From Actinomycetota bacterium (GTDB lineage: Bacteria; Actinomycetota; Acidimicrobiia; Acidimicrobiales; Ilumatobacteraceae), in NCBI GenBank assembly GCA_005790505.1, contig SXUP01000016.1:34955-98954 (forward strand): a stretch of 64,000 nucleotides of DNA, read 5' to 3'. The notes below the pieces were generated by a model that searched no databases, had not been told where the DNA came from, and saw nothing but the letters and a program-made list of their open reading frames with translations. This document shows positions 17,105-24,596 of the stretch, in pieces. A program made the position numbers and the translations under genes. Position 1 is the first letter of the stretch. The number at the start of each line of letters is the position of its first letter.

Positions 17105-17650
17105 ATGAAGAAAATAATTGGAAGTGTTTTTGCAGGGCTACTGTTGCTGAGTGCTTGTGGAAGTGACGCAAGTGACTCCGCGACACCAGCTGTCGACACA
17201 ACTGCTGCTGGTTACGCAGATGAGGCCAAAGACATTGTGGCTGTCGCGAGTGAGAATGAAGACTTCAGCACACTTGTTGCTGCTGTCACCGCAGGTGGTT
17301 TAGTTGAGACTTTGCAAGGTGAGGGTCCGTTCACGGTATTCGCACCGACCAATGCTGCATTTGCTGCGCTACCTGAAGGTCTGCTCGACAAGTTGCTTCT
17401 CCCAGAAAATAAGACAACCCTCGCGGCGATCTTGACCTATCATGTGGTCGCTGGAAAAGTGATGGCCGCCGATGTTGCAGCAGGAGATGTTGCAACTGTT
17501 GAAGGTTCAAACATCGCCCTTGGCACCACAGACGGTGTACAAGTCAACGACGCGACAGTGACATCGGCTGATATCGCAGCAAGCAACGGAGTCATTCACG
17601 TTATTGACAAGGTTCTAGTTCCACCAACTGTGGACCTGTCGTCTCTCTAA
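17105..17650 (+). CDS. Fasciclin (FAS1) domain lipoprotein
   Basis: A 181-residue lipoprotein. The signal peptide ends in the lipobox LLSAC with Cys18 as lipidation site, followed by a Ser/Thr/Ala linker. Residues about 45-178 are one FAS1 domain with the H1 motif GPFTVFAPTNAAFAALP and the H2 motif NGVIHVIDKVLVP. FAS1 proteins mediate cell-surface adhesion or bind extracellular ligands; mycobacterial MPT70/MPT83 are relatives. Monocistronic: AAAAGG lies 7-12 bases upstream of the ATG, and a strong terminator follows the stop. Confidence 0.93.
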   Translation: MKKIIGSVFAGLLLLSACGSDASDSATPAVDTTAAGYADEAKDIVAVASENEDFSTLVAAVTAGGLVETLQGEGPFTVFAPTNAAFAALPEGLLDKLLLPENKTTLAAILTYHVVAGKVMAADVAAGDVATVEGSNIALGTTDGVQVNDATVTSADIAASNGVIHVIDKVLVPPTVDLSSL

Positions 17651-17664
17651 ATTAATCAAAAGAA

Positions 17665-17707
17665 GTGGGGTGCTGAGTCTTAACTGGCTTAGCACCGCAC
17701 TTTTTTT
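17665..17707 (+). terminator. Rho-independent terminator after the fasciclin gene
   Basis: GTGGGGTGCTGAG and CTTAGCACCGCAC form a long stem (one G-G mismatch, one G-T pair) around a 10-base loop, followed at once by TTTTTTT. It begins 15 bases after the fasciclin stop and ends 15 bases before the next start. Confidence 0.92.
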
Positions 17708-17721
17708 GTTATAGTTCGCCA

Positions 17722-18549
17722 GTGCGGAGAATTTTTTCCACAATTTTTGGTTGCTTGAGCATCATCTGTCTGTGCTTTTGGATAATTTCGATGGTGCTGA
17801 TCGGATTTGTCTCTTCTTCGCAGTCTGCAAGGTCATCTGTAAAATCGGCGCTCTCGAACACCGCTGTGCGCGACGCAATCGCAGATGAATTTGTCATAAA
17901 ACTCGAAGAAGGCGATGGCGACGTTGGGTCGGAGTTTATATATTCAGTAGCGAGACCCCTAATCGTCAACGCTGTTTCTGATGTCTTGGGTGTGCCAGCC
18001 GTGAAAGACTTCGCTGGTGATGTTGCCGTAAAAATGTATGCGGTATACGTTGAAGACGCCCCTGCGACCAAGATTGATATTTCCTATCTCACAGAAACCG
18101 CTCTGGGAGCGATTCGGCTTGTTGACATCTCGGTTTCCAAAGATGATGATCCACAACTAGACCCAATTAATGCCGAAAAAAAACAGGATGACCCCGACAT
18201 CAAGTCGATTCGGGATTTGGCTCAATCAGGTGTCTGGCTTTTCTTGATTCTTGGATTACTACTGCAGATAGCAGCGTGGTTTTTGAGTAAGGCAGGACTC
18301 TGGAAGAAGTTGCAGTATCTCGGAATGCGGCTCGCCATTGGTGGGGTCATCTTGTATGTTGCACTCACTGTTGCAAAGTCAAGGATTCCTCAGTCAATGT
18401 CTGACAACGAGGCTGCCGCAAAGGCAATTACAGATCTTGTAACAAGTCCGATGCTGACGCGATTCTTGATCATGACAATCGTGGGCGTTGTCGCTGGTGT
18501 CGCAGGTTTTGTTCTGCACGGCAAAAACGCTTCAACAGTTAAGTCTTGA
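17722..18549 (+). CDS. Integral membrane protein of unknown function
   Basis: A 275-residue protein from a GTG start at 17722. One N-terminal hydrophobic helix (about residues 5-30) is followed by a soluble acidic domain (about 35-165), probably extracytoplasmic, and three C-terminal helices: WLFLILGLLLQIAAWFL, AIGGVILYVALTV and FLIMTIVGVVAGVAGFVL. This layout, with one anchor, a large loop and a C-terminal membrane bundle, occurs in uncharacterised actinobacterial proteins. No enzymatic motif. The 3' end overlaps the convergent HPP gene by 11 bases. Function unknown. Confidence 0.75.
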   Translation: MRRIFSTIFGCLSIICLCFWIISMVLIGFVSSSQSARSSVKSALSNTAVRDAIADEFVIKLEEGDGDVGSEFIYSVARPLIVNAVSDVLGVPAVKDFAGDVAVKMYAVYVEDAPATKIDISYLTETALGAIRLVDISVSKDDDPQLDPINAEKKQDDPDIKSIRDLAQSGVWLFLILGLLLQIAAWFLSKAGLWKKLQYLGMRLAIGGVILYVALTVAKSRIPQSMSDNEAAAKAITDLVTSPMLTRFLIMTIVGVVAGVAGFVLHGKNASTVKS

Positions 18550-19042
18550 CGGGATAACGACGCCAGGCAAAAGGTGCATTAATAGCGACCGCAAGTACCA
18601 CGAGCAAGACTGCATTAAGTAGCACCGGTCGCCAGATGAATTCAAATCCAAGATCAGTAACTGCTTCGCCGCCAATCACGGCAGTCAGTGCCGTACCGCC
18701 ACTGGGCGGGTGCATGTATCCGAGGCGGACCATCGCCCCTGTGTGCAGACCAACAGCAATAGCGATGGCAAGGGGAAGATTGTTGAAAATTTGGGCAGAG
18801 GCAACTCCCAAAAACGCTCCGACAACGTGAGCAAGAACCATAGGTACTGGTTGTGCCGCAGGAGCCGTGGGCATTGTGAAAAGTATGACGGCTGAAGCGC
18901 CCATTGACACCACAAGCAACGGCGCAGTACCTCCGAGGATCGCGTCGGACACCAGCCACGTAATCGCAATTCCAAGGGCAGCGCCTATCGCGCTGATGGA
19001 AGCGTCTTTGTTGTTGCTTCTCGGGGATGGCAAAAGATTCAT
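18539..19042 (-). CDS. HPP family membrane protein
   Basis: A 167-residue protein with four predicted membrane helices and the HPP signature in LGYMHPPSGGTALTAV. HPP proteins are integral membrane proteins; cyanobacterial and plant members transport nitrite, but most bacterial members are uncharacterised. It starts 9 bases downstream of the GNAT-AAA+ gene, so the two are very likely one transcription unit. Nothing in the sequence fixes the substrate. Confidence 0.85.
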   Translation of the reverse strand: MNLLPSPRSNNKDASISAIGAALGIAITWLVSDAILGGTAPLLVVSMGASAVILFTMPTAPAAQPVPMVLAHVVGAFLGVASAQIFNNLPLAIAIAVGLHTGAMVRLGYMHPPSGGTALTAVIGGEAVTDLGFEFIWRPVLLNAVLLVVLAVAINAPFAWRRYPVKT

Positions 19043-19051
19043 ATTTGTCTT

Positions 19052-20317
19052 TTAGGTGCGACCGAAGCGCTTGGACTCATCGGTGAATTGTTTGGCAATC
19101 TCAGTCGTGATTGAAGCGTTTGTTCCAGCAATTGACTTTGATAAGTCTTGTCGTGTGACGTGACTTGGCTCAAAGCCGTTGCGGGCGCGATCAAATGCGA
19201 TGCTGGCTGCACGTTGTGAAGCGAGTTCGATGTCTCCTGGAGTGAAACCTTCTGTGGTCTTCACCAACTCATCAATATCAATGTCCCGAGAATCTAGACG
19301 ACTGAGCATGCTCGTCCACAACGCATTGCGGGCCACTTTATCCGGAGGACCAATTGGAATAACGAGGTCAAATCGGCCTGGTCGCAAAACAGCGGGATCA
19401 ATGTTATTGACAAAGTTTGTGGCGCAGACAAGCAAATGACCAGCTGGCGTTCGGAACGACGGAATCATTTTGAGCAGTTCATTTACCACGCCGCGCGTGC
19501 CGGGACTCTCTGAACGAGCCGTCGCAATCTCATCTACTTCATCGATGAATACGACGATGTTTTCAAGTTTGAGTAATTCGGTGAGGGCGTTGCGGAGTTC
19601 GGCTGCAAGAGACAATTGACCACTGTCTAATTTCGATGGAAGCAATTCAACAAAAGGCCAGCCCAGTCGCCCGGCAATGGCGCGGGCAAAAGTTGTCTTG
19701 CCTGTTCCGGGAGGGCCAAACAACATGACTGCCGATGGCGCGTTTACACCAATCTTGCCGGCCAACTCTGGGTCAGCAAGAGGTGCAATTATGCGGTTTT
19801 CGATCAAAGTTTTTTCGGTATCCATACCTGCAACTCGATCCCACAATGTTGCATCGCAAAGTTCTCCACCCCACTGGTCAAGAACCCGCATTGCAGAAGG
19901 CTCAATGGGTTCAGATTTTTCGTAGAGCACAAGACCGTGAATGGGATGAAAGCCCCGATTGACGAGAGCAGTTTGTCCCGCTTCAAAATTGGTTAGTAGC
20001 GCTGAGATCTTGCGTACTCCTTCGTGCAACAATTTTTCTTCAAGACGCTGCAACATTGCAGAGCCAATTCCTTGATGCCGCCAACTGGGGCTAATTGCAA
20101 CAATATTTATCCAGGCGTCATCATTGCTGATTCGACTGGACACCAGGCCAACTACTTCGTTTTCGGCAACAGCGACAATTGCAGGCGAACCAGCACTCGT
20201 ATCGGCAACAAACTTCGCAATGTCAACTGGCCTTGAATCGGCGACACCACGACACAATTCAAGAAGACGCACTGCCGAAGACATGTCACCAGGCACTAAA
20301 TCGCGAACATTGAACAT
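19052..20317 (-). CDS. GNAT acetyltransferase-AAA+ ATPase fusion protein
   Basis: A 421-residue two-domain protein. Residues 1-135 are a GNAT N-acetyltransferase domain, with the acetyl-CoA pyrophosphate loop Arg80-His-Gln-Gly-Ile-Gly85 after the VAISPSWR strand and a C-terminal NRGFHPIHG segment. Residues about 145-421 are an AAA+ module of the FtsH/CDC48 type: Walker A GPPGTGKT (201-208), Walker B VVFIDE (255-260), sensor 1 at Asn301, and Arg312 and Arg315 in LRPGRFD as arginine-finger candidates, then a helical lid. There is no membrane segment or protease domain. The combination suggests acetylation coupled to ATP-driven remodelling, but substrate and role are unknown. Probably co-transcribed with the HPP gene. 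Confidence 0.88.
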   Translation of the reverse strand: MFNVRDLVPGDMSSAVRLLELCRGVADSRPVDIAKFVADTSAGSPAIVAVAENEVVGLVSSRISNDDAWINIVAISPSWRHQGIGSAMLQRLEEKLLHEGVRKISALLTNFEAGQTALVNRGFHPIHGLVLYEKSEPIEPSAMRVLDQWGGELCDATLWDRVAGMDTEKTLIENRIIAPLADPELAGKIGVNAPSAVMLFGPPGTGKTTFARAIAGRLGWPFVELLPSKLDSGQLSLAAELRNALTELLKLENIVVFIDEVDEIATARSESPGTRGVVNELLKMIPSFRTPAGHLLVCATNFVNNIDPAVLRPGRFDLVIPIGPPDKVARNALWTSMLSRLDSRDIDIDELVKTTEGFTPGDIELASQRAASIAFDRARNGFEPSHVTRQDLSKSIAGTNASITTEIAKQFTDESKRFGRT

Positions 20318-20365
20318 GTCCTCATACTATGACAACTCTTAGTTAAAGCCCGACAACGTGCGATG

Positions 20366-20385
20366 CAAAATATGCTCAATGAGCA
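20366..20385 (-). terminator. Possible weak terminator after the 20.4-21.1 kb SDR gene
   Basis: On the minus strand TGCTC-ATT-GAGCA is followed by TATTTTG, 10 bases after the SDR stop codon and before the GNAT-AAA+ gene. The stem is short (5 bp) and the T-run interrupted, so termination would be partial at best. Confidence 0.35.
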
Positions 20386-20395
20386 AAGCGCCTCG

Positions 20396-21064
20396 CTAAC
20401 TAGTAAAGGCTTCAACTGGCAGATCGCGCTCACCTGCAATTATGGCGGTGACAATACGGGCAGCCACCGCATCGGGTGCCAGACCGACTGGCATCTTTGG
20501 CGCGACTCCGGCAACAGGACGCGTAGCCAGCCCAGTTTCGGTGTGTGGGGGTCGGGCATCAATCACGTCAATGCGGCGGCGACGCAGTTCACGTCCGACA
20601 GCTAACATCGCAGCCCAAGCAGCGGCTTTTGATGCGCTGTATGCGGCCATTCCGCTGACAGGTTGTGTGGCAACGACACCGGAGAGGTTGACAAAAAACC
20701 CTCCATCATTTATGTGCGATGAACTTTCGCGCAACATCACGATCGGTGCGATTGCATTCACGGCAAACAATCGAGCAATCGTTGCGTCATCTAAATCAGC
20801 AATCGCGCCAAAGGCAACCAGCCCCGTTGCGTTGATCACACCGTCAAACGGCGCGACAGACTCAAATGCAGTCCTCAAAGCTTCATGATCAGTGATATCT
20901 GCTAAGGCGTATTGAAAAACAGTAGCGCCATCTAGTCGTGTGTGGTCACGCACGATCGCTGAAACGCGTGCACCAGCAGTTGTGAGATGGGCGGCAAGAC
21001 GAGCACCCAAAACACCAGTCGCTCCAACTACAACAATATGCTTTCCACTTATCTCTCGTGTCAC
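20396..21064 (-). CDS. Short-chain dehydrogenase/reductase
   Basis: A 222-residue SDR, somewhat shorter than classical members. It has GATGVLGARLAAHL for NAD(P) binding at about residues 13-26, NATG in place of NNAG, Ser in NLSGVVATQP and the Tyr-Lys pair in AYSASKAAA. The C-terminal substrate-binding loop is short. Substrate unknown. The gene is separated from its neighbours by 43 and 78 bases, so it is probably expressed alone. Confidence 0.88.
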   Translation of the reverse strand: MTREISGKHIVVVGATGVLGARLAAHLTTAGARVSAIVRDHTRLDGATVFQYALADITDHEALRTAFESVAPFDGVINATGLVAFGAIADLDDATIARLFAVNAIAPIVMLRESSSHINDGGFFVNLSGVVATQPVSGMAAYSASKAAAWAAMLAVGRELRRRRIDVIDARPPHTETGLATRPVAGVAPKMPVGLAPDAVAARIVTAIIAGERDLPVEAFTS

Positions 21065-21107
21065 TTTATTTTGGTCCCTTCAAAATTGTTTACTTTTTAA
21101 AAAAGCG

Positions 21108-21479
21108 CTACAGCGCCAGGTGACGAGTTATTTCTGAGAAAAATTTCTCGGGCGACTTGTCACATGCTGCAATCTCGCTAGCGCTCATCAACAAAGTCAC
21201 CTCACCGGATGAATCTCGTAAAACAACCGCAGGATATTTGCCGTTGACGCAGCGCCGCACATCCTCAGGTTGATCGTTGCGATGAAATGTTTCAAATTTT
21301 ATGCCTAGTTCACTGTCAAGTTTTGTTTGACAACCGCGCCATTTGGACTTTTCACGAAACAGCGAATGTGTGATGTCGCACAGACTGCAATGGCGCACAC
21401 CGAGTCTGGCACCAACCCAATAAGACATTTCACCCCACAGTGTCGCATCGGCGTCATAGACACCAATTAATTGAGGCAT
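21108..21479 (-). CDS. Conserved hypothetical protein with CxxC motif
   Basis: A 123-residue soluble protein. It begins LIGVYDADATLWGE and contains HCSLCDITH with two Cys and flanking His, then a predicted beta-rich region and a short helical tail. The pattern resembles a family of uncharacterised bacterial proteins of about 120 residues; the Cys/His cluster could be redox-active or bind metal. No clear Shine-Dalgarno lies before the ATG; the 5' region holds the intergenic structure at 21505-21592. Function unknown. Confidence 0.65.
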   Translation of the reverse strand: MPQLIGVYDADATLWGEMSYWVGARLGVRHCSLCDITHSLFREKSKWRGCQTKLDSELGIKFETFHRNDQPEDVRRCVNGKYPAVVLRDSSGEVTLLMSASEIAACDKSPEKFFSEITRHLAL

Positions 21480-21504
21480 GTCTCAAAACTACACGAAAAT
21501 AAAA

Positions 21505-21592
21505 TTAGGGTGCCAAGTCTTGCGATCAAGAAGCCTGCCCGTGTTATCGCAGAGTTGTAGTGACTCCCTAAATCGTGCGTCGTGACTTGGCA
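21505..21592. other. Intergenic segment with interleaved complementary arms (pseudoknot potential)
   Basis: Three perfect complementary pairs fill this 88-base stretch: TTAGGG (21505-21510) with CCCTAA (21566-21571); TGCCAAGTC (21511-21519) with GACTTGGCA (21584-21592); TGCGAT (21521-21526) with ATCGCA (21546-21551). The first two are interleaved, which is the topology of an H-type pseudoknot; the third is nested inside. On the minus strand it would form the leader of the 123-residue protein gene, 25 bases before its ATG, with TTTTATTTT following, so a terminator or cis-regulatory RNA are both possible. Confidence 0.5.
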
Positions 21593-21593
21593 G

Positions 21594-22076
21594 TTATTTA
21601 CCATCGCGTAAATCGATGTACAAAGTTTTTCGATTCTCAACGATGGGTCGCACATCGGTGGGTAGGGCGAGTTGCTCAGGAGTCAAAGTTCGGTTGTTGC
21701 AGTCAGTGAAGTTTCGAGTGTTGGGAGTATGCGTCACCAAACATGTCGCATCTGAATCTGCTGGGTGTCCGTAATACACCTGCCATCCCCGCGTGGGGTC
21801 AGCGCCAGTGTGGTCGAGCACAATTGAGCGCGTACCGTTGGGGCTTTTGAGGTCAGGGAACAAAAGTGGCCCGCCCGTGTCGACAGCACGAGCAATTGAC
21901 TCAACAGGACCTACTTCAAAGATTCGGGCGCCCAGATTGGTCATATTTGCGGGGCGATTTGAGATGTAGCTAGCCATACCCCACGTTGCCAACATCAGTA
22001 GGGCAAAAAAGGCAATTCCCAGCCCAACAGGAACAACAGCACGAGCAAAAGGGGAGCGAAGTTTTGGAAGTGGCAC
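21594..22076 (-). CDS. Single-pass membrane protein of unknown function
   Basis: A 160-residue protein with a basic N-terminus, one membrane helix (VVPVGLGIAFFALLMLATWGMA, about residues 15-36) and a soluble extracytoplasmic domain. The domain has two Cys (in DATCLVTHTP and NFTDCNNRT) that may form a disulfide, and aromatic residues reminiscent of Rieske-like folds, but no Rieske Cys-His motif is present. Divergent from the B12-binding mutase gene, 57 bases apart. Function unknown. Confidence 0.7.
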   Translation of the reverse strand: MPLPKLRSPFARAVVPVGLGIAFFALLMLATWGMASYISNRPANMTNLGARIFEVGPVESIARAVDTGGPLLFPDLKSPNGTRSIVLDHTGADPTRGWQVYYGHPADSDATCLVTHTPNTRNFTDCNNRTLTPEQLALPTDVRPIVENRKTLYIDLRDGK

Positions 22077-22133
22077 ATCTCTATTGTGGCTGGTTGGAGC
22101 GACGTTGCCCTCACGGCGTAAGGTTTAACTTCT

Positions 22134-22538
22134 GTGAAGCGCCTCTACCGTGTCGTCGTCGCCACGCCTGGTTTGGACGGTCATGACCGGGGGGCCAAGA
22201 CCATCACCCGCGCTCTTCGCGACCATGGTTTTGAAGTCATCTACACGGGTCTGCACCAAACTCCTGAGCAGATTGCCGAGACTGCGTTGCAAGAAGACGT
22301 TGATGTCGTGGGCTTGTCTCTTCTGTCGGGTGCGCATCTCACCCTTTTCCCGCGGGTGATGGAGGAACTGCGCACAAGAGATCTTGGGGATATTTTGATT
22401 TTTGGCGGTGGCGTGATTCCAGATGCCGATGCGCGTGTGTTGAACGAGCAAGGCGTCTCCAAGATTTTTGGTCCAGGCTCCTCTCTAAAAGACATCTGTA
22501 TTTGGCTTGAAGAAGAACTTGACAACAGGGAGCAATAA
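22134..22538 (+). CDS. Cobalamin-binding small subunit of an acyl-CoA mutase
   Basis: A 134-residue stand-alone B12-binding domain of the methylmalonyl-CoA mutase type. The base-off, His-on motif DxHxxG is Asp15-Gly-His17-Asp-Arg-Gly20, with GLSLLSGAH and IFGGGVIP completing the dinucleotide-like site. It should pair with a separately encoded catalytic subunit, which is not in the window; candidates are methylmalonyl-, isobutyryl- or 2-hydroxyisobutyryl-CoA mutases. GTG start at 22134. Its TAA stop is immediately followed by the sucC GTG, so it heads the sucCD operon; methylmalonyl-CoA mutase would make the succinyl-CoA that SucCD uses. Confidence 0.92.
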   Translation: MKRLYRVVVATPGLDGHDRGAKTITRALRDHGFEVIYTGLHQTPEQIAETALQEDVDVVGLSLLSGAHLTLFPRVMEELRTRDLGDILIFGGGVIPDADARVLNEQGVSKIFGPGSSLKDICIWLEEELDNREQ

Positions 22539-23687
22539 GTGGATTTATTTGAATACCAGGGCAAACAGTATTTTGCCCGCTATGACATACCGGTCTCAGC
22601 AGGTGGGGTTGCCCTCACTGTTGACGAAGCAGTAGCCATCGCCAACAAAGCCGGGTATCCCGTCGTCGTTAAAGCTCAGGTCCAAGTTGGTGGCCGAGGC
22701 ACAGCGGGCGGTATCAAGTTGGCCAATGATGAGGCCGAAGTACGAACGCACGCCGGAAACATTTTGGGTATGGATATCAAGGGTCATGTCGTCAAGCGTG
22801 TTTGGGTTGAGAATGCGTCTGACATTAAAGAGGAGTACTACGCGTCGTTCACATTAGATCGCGCAGCCAAGCAACATCTTTTGATGCTCAGTGTTGAAGG
22901 TGGTGTTGAGATTGAGGTAGTTGCAGCAAAAAATCCAGATGCAATTGTGAAGTTGCATGTCAATCCTGTCGATGGTTTATCACTAGCAGTTGCGCACAAG
23001 GCTGCCGTTGATGCCAAGATTCCGACACAAGCGCAAGCAGGGGTGGCAGAGATGTTGGTGAAGTTGTATCGCTGCTACACAGAGGGTGATTGTGATTTAG
23101 CCGAAATCAATCCGCTCATCTTGAAGCCAAGTGGTGAAATACATGCACTTGACGCCAAGGTGAGTTTGGACGAGAGTGCTGAGTTTCGGCACCCTGAGTG
23201 GGCTGAATTCATGGCCACGGTCGAACTTGACGCGCGCGAAAAACTTGCCCGCGAATATGGCCTGCAATACATCGGTCTTGATGGCACGGTTGGCATTATT
23301 GCCAACGGTGCAGGGTTGGCGATGAGCACCCTTGATGTGGTCAATCAAGTCGGCGGAACCGCGGCAAATTTCCTTGATATTGGCGGTGGTGCAAATGCTG
23401 ATCTGATGGCGCATGCGCTTGAAGTAATCAATTCCGATAAAAATGTGAAGAGTATTTTTATCAATATCTTTGGTGGCATAACGCGCGGTGAAGAAGTCGC
23501 CAAAGGCATTGTCGAAGCAATGTCTCGCGTTGACTTGCGCGCACCAATTGTGATTCGACTTGACGGAACAAATGCCCAGGAGGGCAGAGAGATTTTGGCT
23601 AATGCTGGAATCCCTGCTTCAAAGTTGACGAGTAAACCCACAATGTTGGATGCCGCGCGCGCGGCTGTCGAACTTGCCCAAAAATAG
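22539..23687 (+). CDS. sucC: Succinyl-CoA synthetase beta subunit (ADP/GDP-forming)
   Basis: TCA-cycle enzyme subunit making ATP or GTP from succinyl-CoA. The 382-residue protein has an N-terminal ATP-grasp domain beginning LFEYQGKQYFARYDIPV with VVKAQVQVGGRGTAGG, Mg2+-binding AEINPLILKPSG, and the C-terminal CoA-ligase domain with NGAGLAMSTLDVV and FINIFGGITRGEEVA. Starts with GTG directly at the preceding stop codon and is followed by sucD after 9 bases, so the operon is mutase small subunit-sucC-sucD-purH. Confidence 0.98.
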   Translation: MDLFEYQGKQYFARYDIPVSAGGVALTVDEAVAIANKAGYPVVVKAQVQVGGRGTAGGIKLANDEAEVRTHAGNILGMDIKGHVVKRVWVENASDIKEEYYASFTLDRAAKQHLLMLSVEGGVEIEVVAAKNPDAIVKLHVNPVDGLSLAVAHKAAVDAKIPTQAQAGVAEMLVKLYRCYTEGDCDLAEINPLILKPSGEIHALDAKVSLDESAEFRHPEWAEFMATVELDAREKLAREYGLQYIGLDGTVGIIANGAGLAMSTLDVVNQVGGTAANFLDIGGGANADLMAHALEVINSDKNVKSIFINIFGGITRGEEVAKGIVEAMSRVDLRAPIVIRLDGTNAQEGREILANAGIPASKLTSKPTMLDAARAAVELAQK

Positions 23688-23696
23688 GAAACGATT

Positions 23697-24596
23697 ATGG
23701 CAATTTTTGTAGATCAAAACACCAAAGTCATTGTGCAGGGGCTCACTGGAGGACAAGGTAAATATCATGGGCTACGCAACAAGGCATACGGCACCCAAGT
23801 AGTCGCTGGAGTTACGCCTGGAAAAGGTGGTCAAGATGTAGAAGGTGTTCCCGTTTACGACACCGTTGCTCAGGCCGTGCAAGCAACTGGTGCAAATGCA
23901 TCATTTGTAACAGTGCCCCCCAAGGCTGCACCGGCTGCAATTTTGGAGGCTGCTGCCGCTGGTGTCACATTTATCGTTTGCATAACAGAAGGTATTCCGG
24001 CTCAAGACGAAGCTCACACATACAACACATTGGTGCGTGACTACCCCAATGTTAGATTGCTCGGGCCTAACTGTCCCGGAATCATTAGTCCTGGAAAATG
24101 CAATATCGGAATCACTGCTGGTGAAATTGCGCAGTTGCCAACGGCCAAGGGACCAAATGTTGGAATCGTGTCGCGGTCCGGAACTCTCACCTATCAAGCA
24201 TTGCACGAGCTCAAACAACTTGGAATTGGTGTGAGTACTTGCGTCGGCATCGGCGGAGACCCGGTTCCTGGAACATCTTTCATTGACTGTCTGCGCGAGT
24301 TTCAAAACGATCCAGAGACTCACGCCATTATCATGATCGGCGAAATTGGTGGATCAGCCGAAGAAGAAGCGGCAGACTTCATCTCGGCGCACGTCACCAA
24401 GCCAATGTCTGCATATATTGCAGGCGTTACTGCTCCTGCGGGCAAGAAGATGGGTCACGCTGGCGCCATCGTGTCGGGCGGTAAAGGAACGGCACAAGGC
24501 AAGATGGACGCATTACGTGCAGCAGGGGTGCGAGTGGGGTTGAACCCCACAGAGGCTGGTGCGCTGATGGCCGACATTGTTAAAGGTCTTGGCTAA
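23697..24596 (+). CDS. sucD: Succinyl-CoA synthetase alpha subunit
   Basis: CoA-binding catalytic subunit that is phosphorylated on His during turnover. The 299-residue protein has GLTGGQGKYHG at the CoA-binding N-terminus, GPNCPGIISPGKCNIGI, SRSGTLTYQAL and the active-site His in GHAGAIVSGGKGTA. Nine bases follow sucC. The purH ATG comes immediately after its stop codon. Confidence 0.98.
   Translation: MAIFVDQNTKVIVQGLTGGQGKYHGLRNKAYGTQVVAGVTPGKGGQDVEGVPVYDTVAQAVQATGANASFVTVPPKAAPAAILEAAAAGVTFIVCITEGIPAQDEAHTYNTLVRDYPNVRLLGPNCPGIISPGKCNIGITAGEIAQLPTAKGPNVGIVSRSGTLTYQALHELKQLGIGVSTCVGIGGDPVPGTSFIDCLREFQNDPETHAIIMIGEIGGSAEEEAADFISAHVTKPMSAYIAGVTAPAGKKMGHAGAIVSGGKGTAQGKMDALRAAGVRVGLNPTEAGALMADIVKGLG

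Noticed and set aside
16336..17199. 287-codon open frame antisense to the amidohydrolase and the fasciclin start
   Set aside because: It runs across two real genes and their promoter gap, and has no recognisable domain or ribosome site.
21579..21592. Similarity of GTCGTGACTTGGCA to the 5' core of the ZTP riboswitch
   Set aside because: The required downstream CCGCCTGGGCA half is absent and the plus strand continues antisense into a coding gene.
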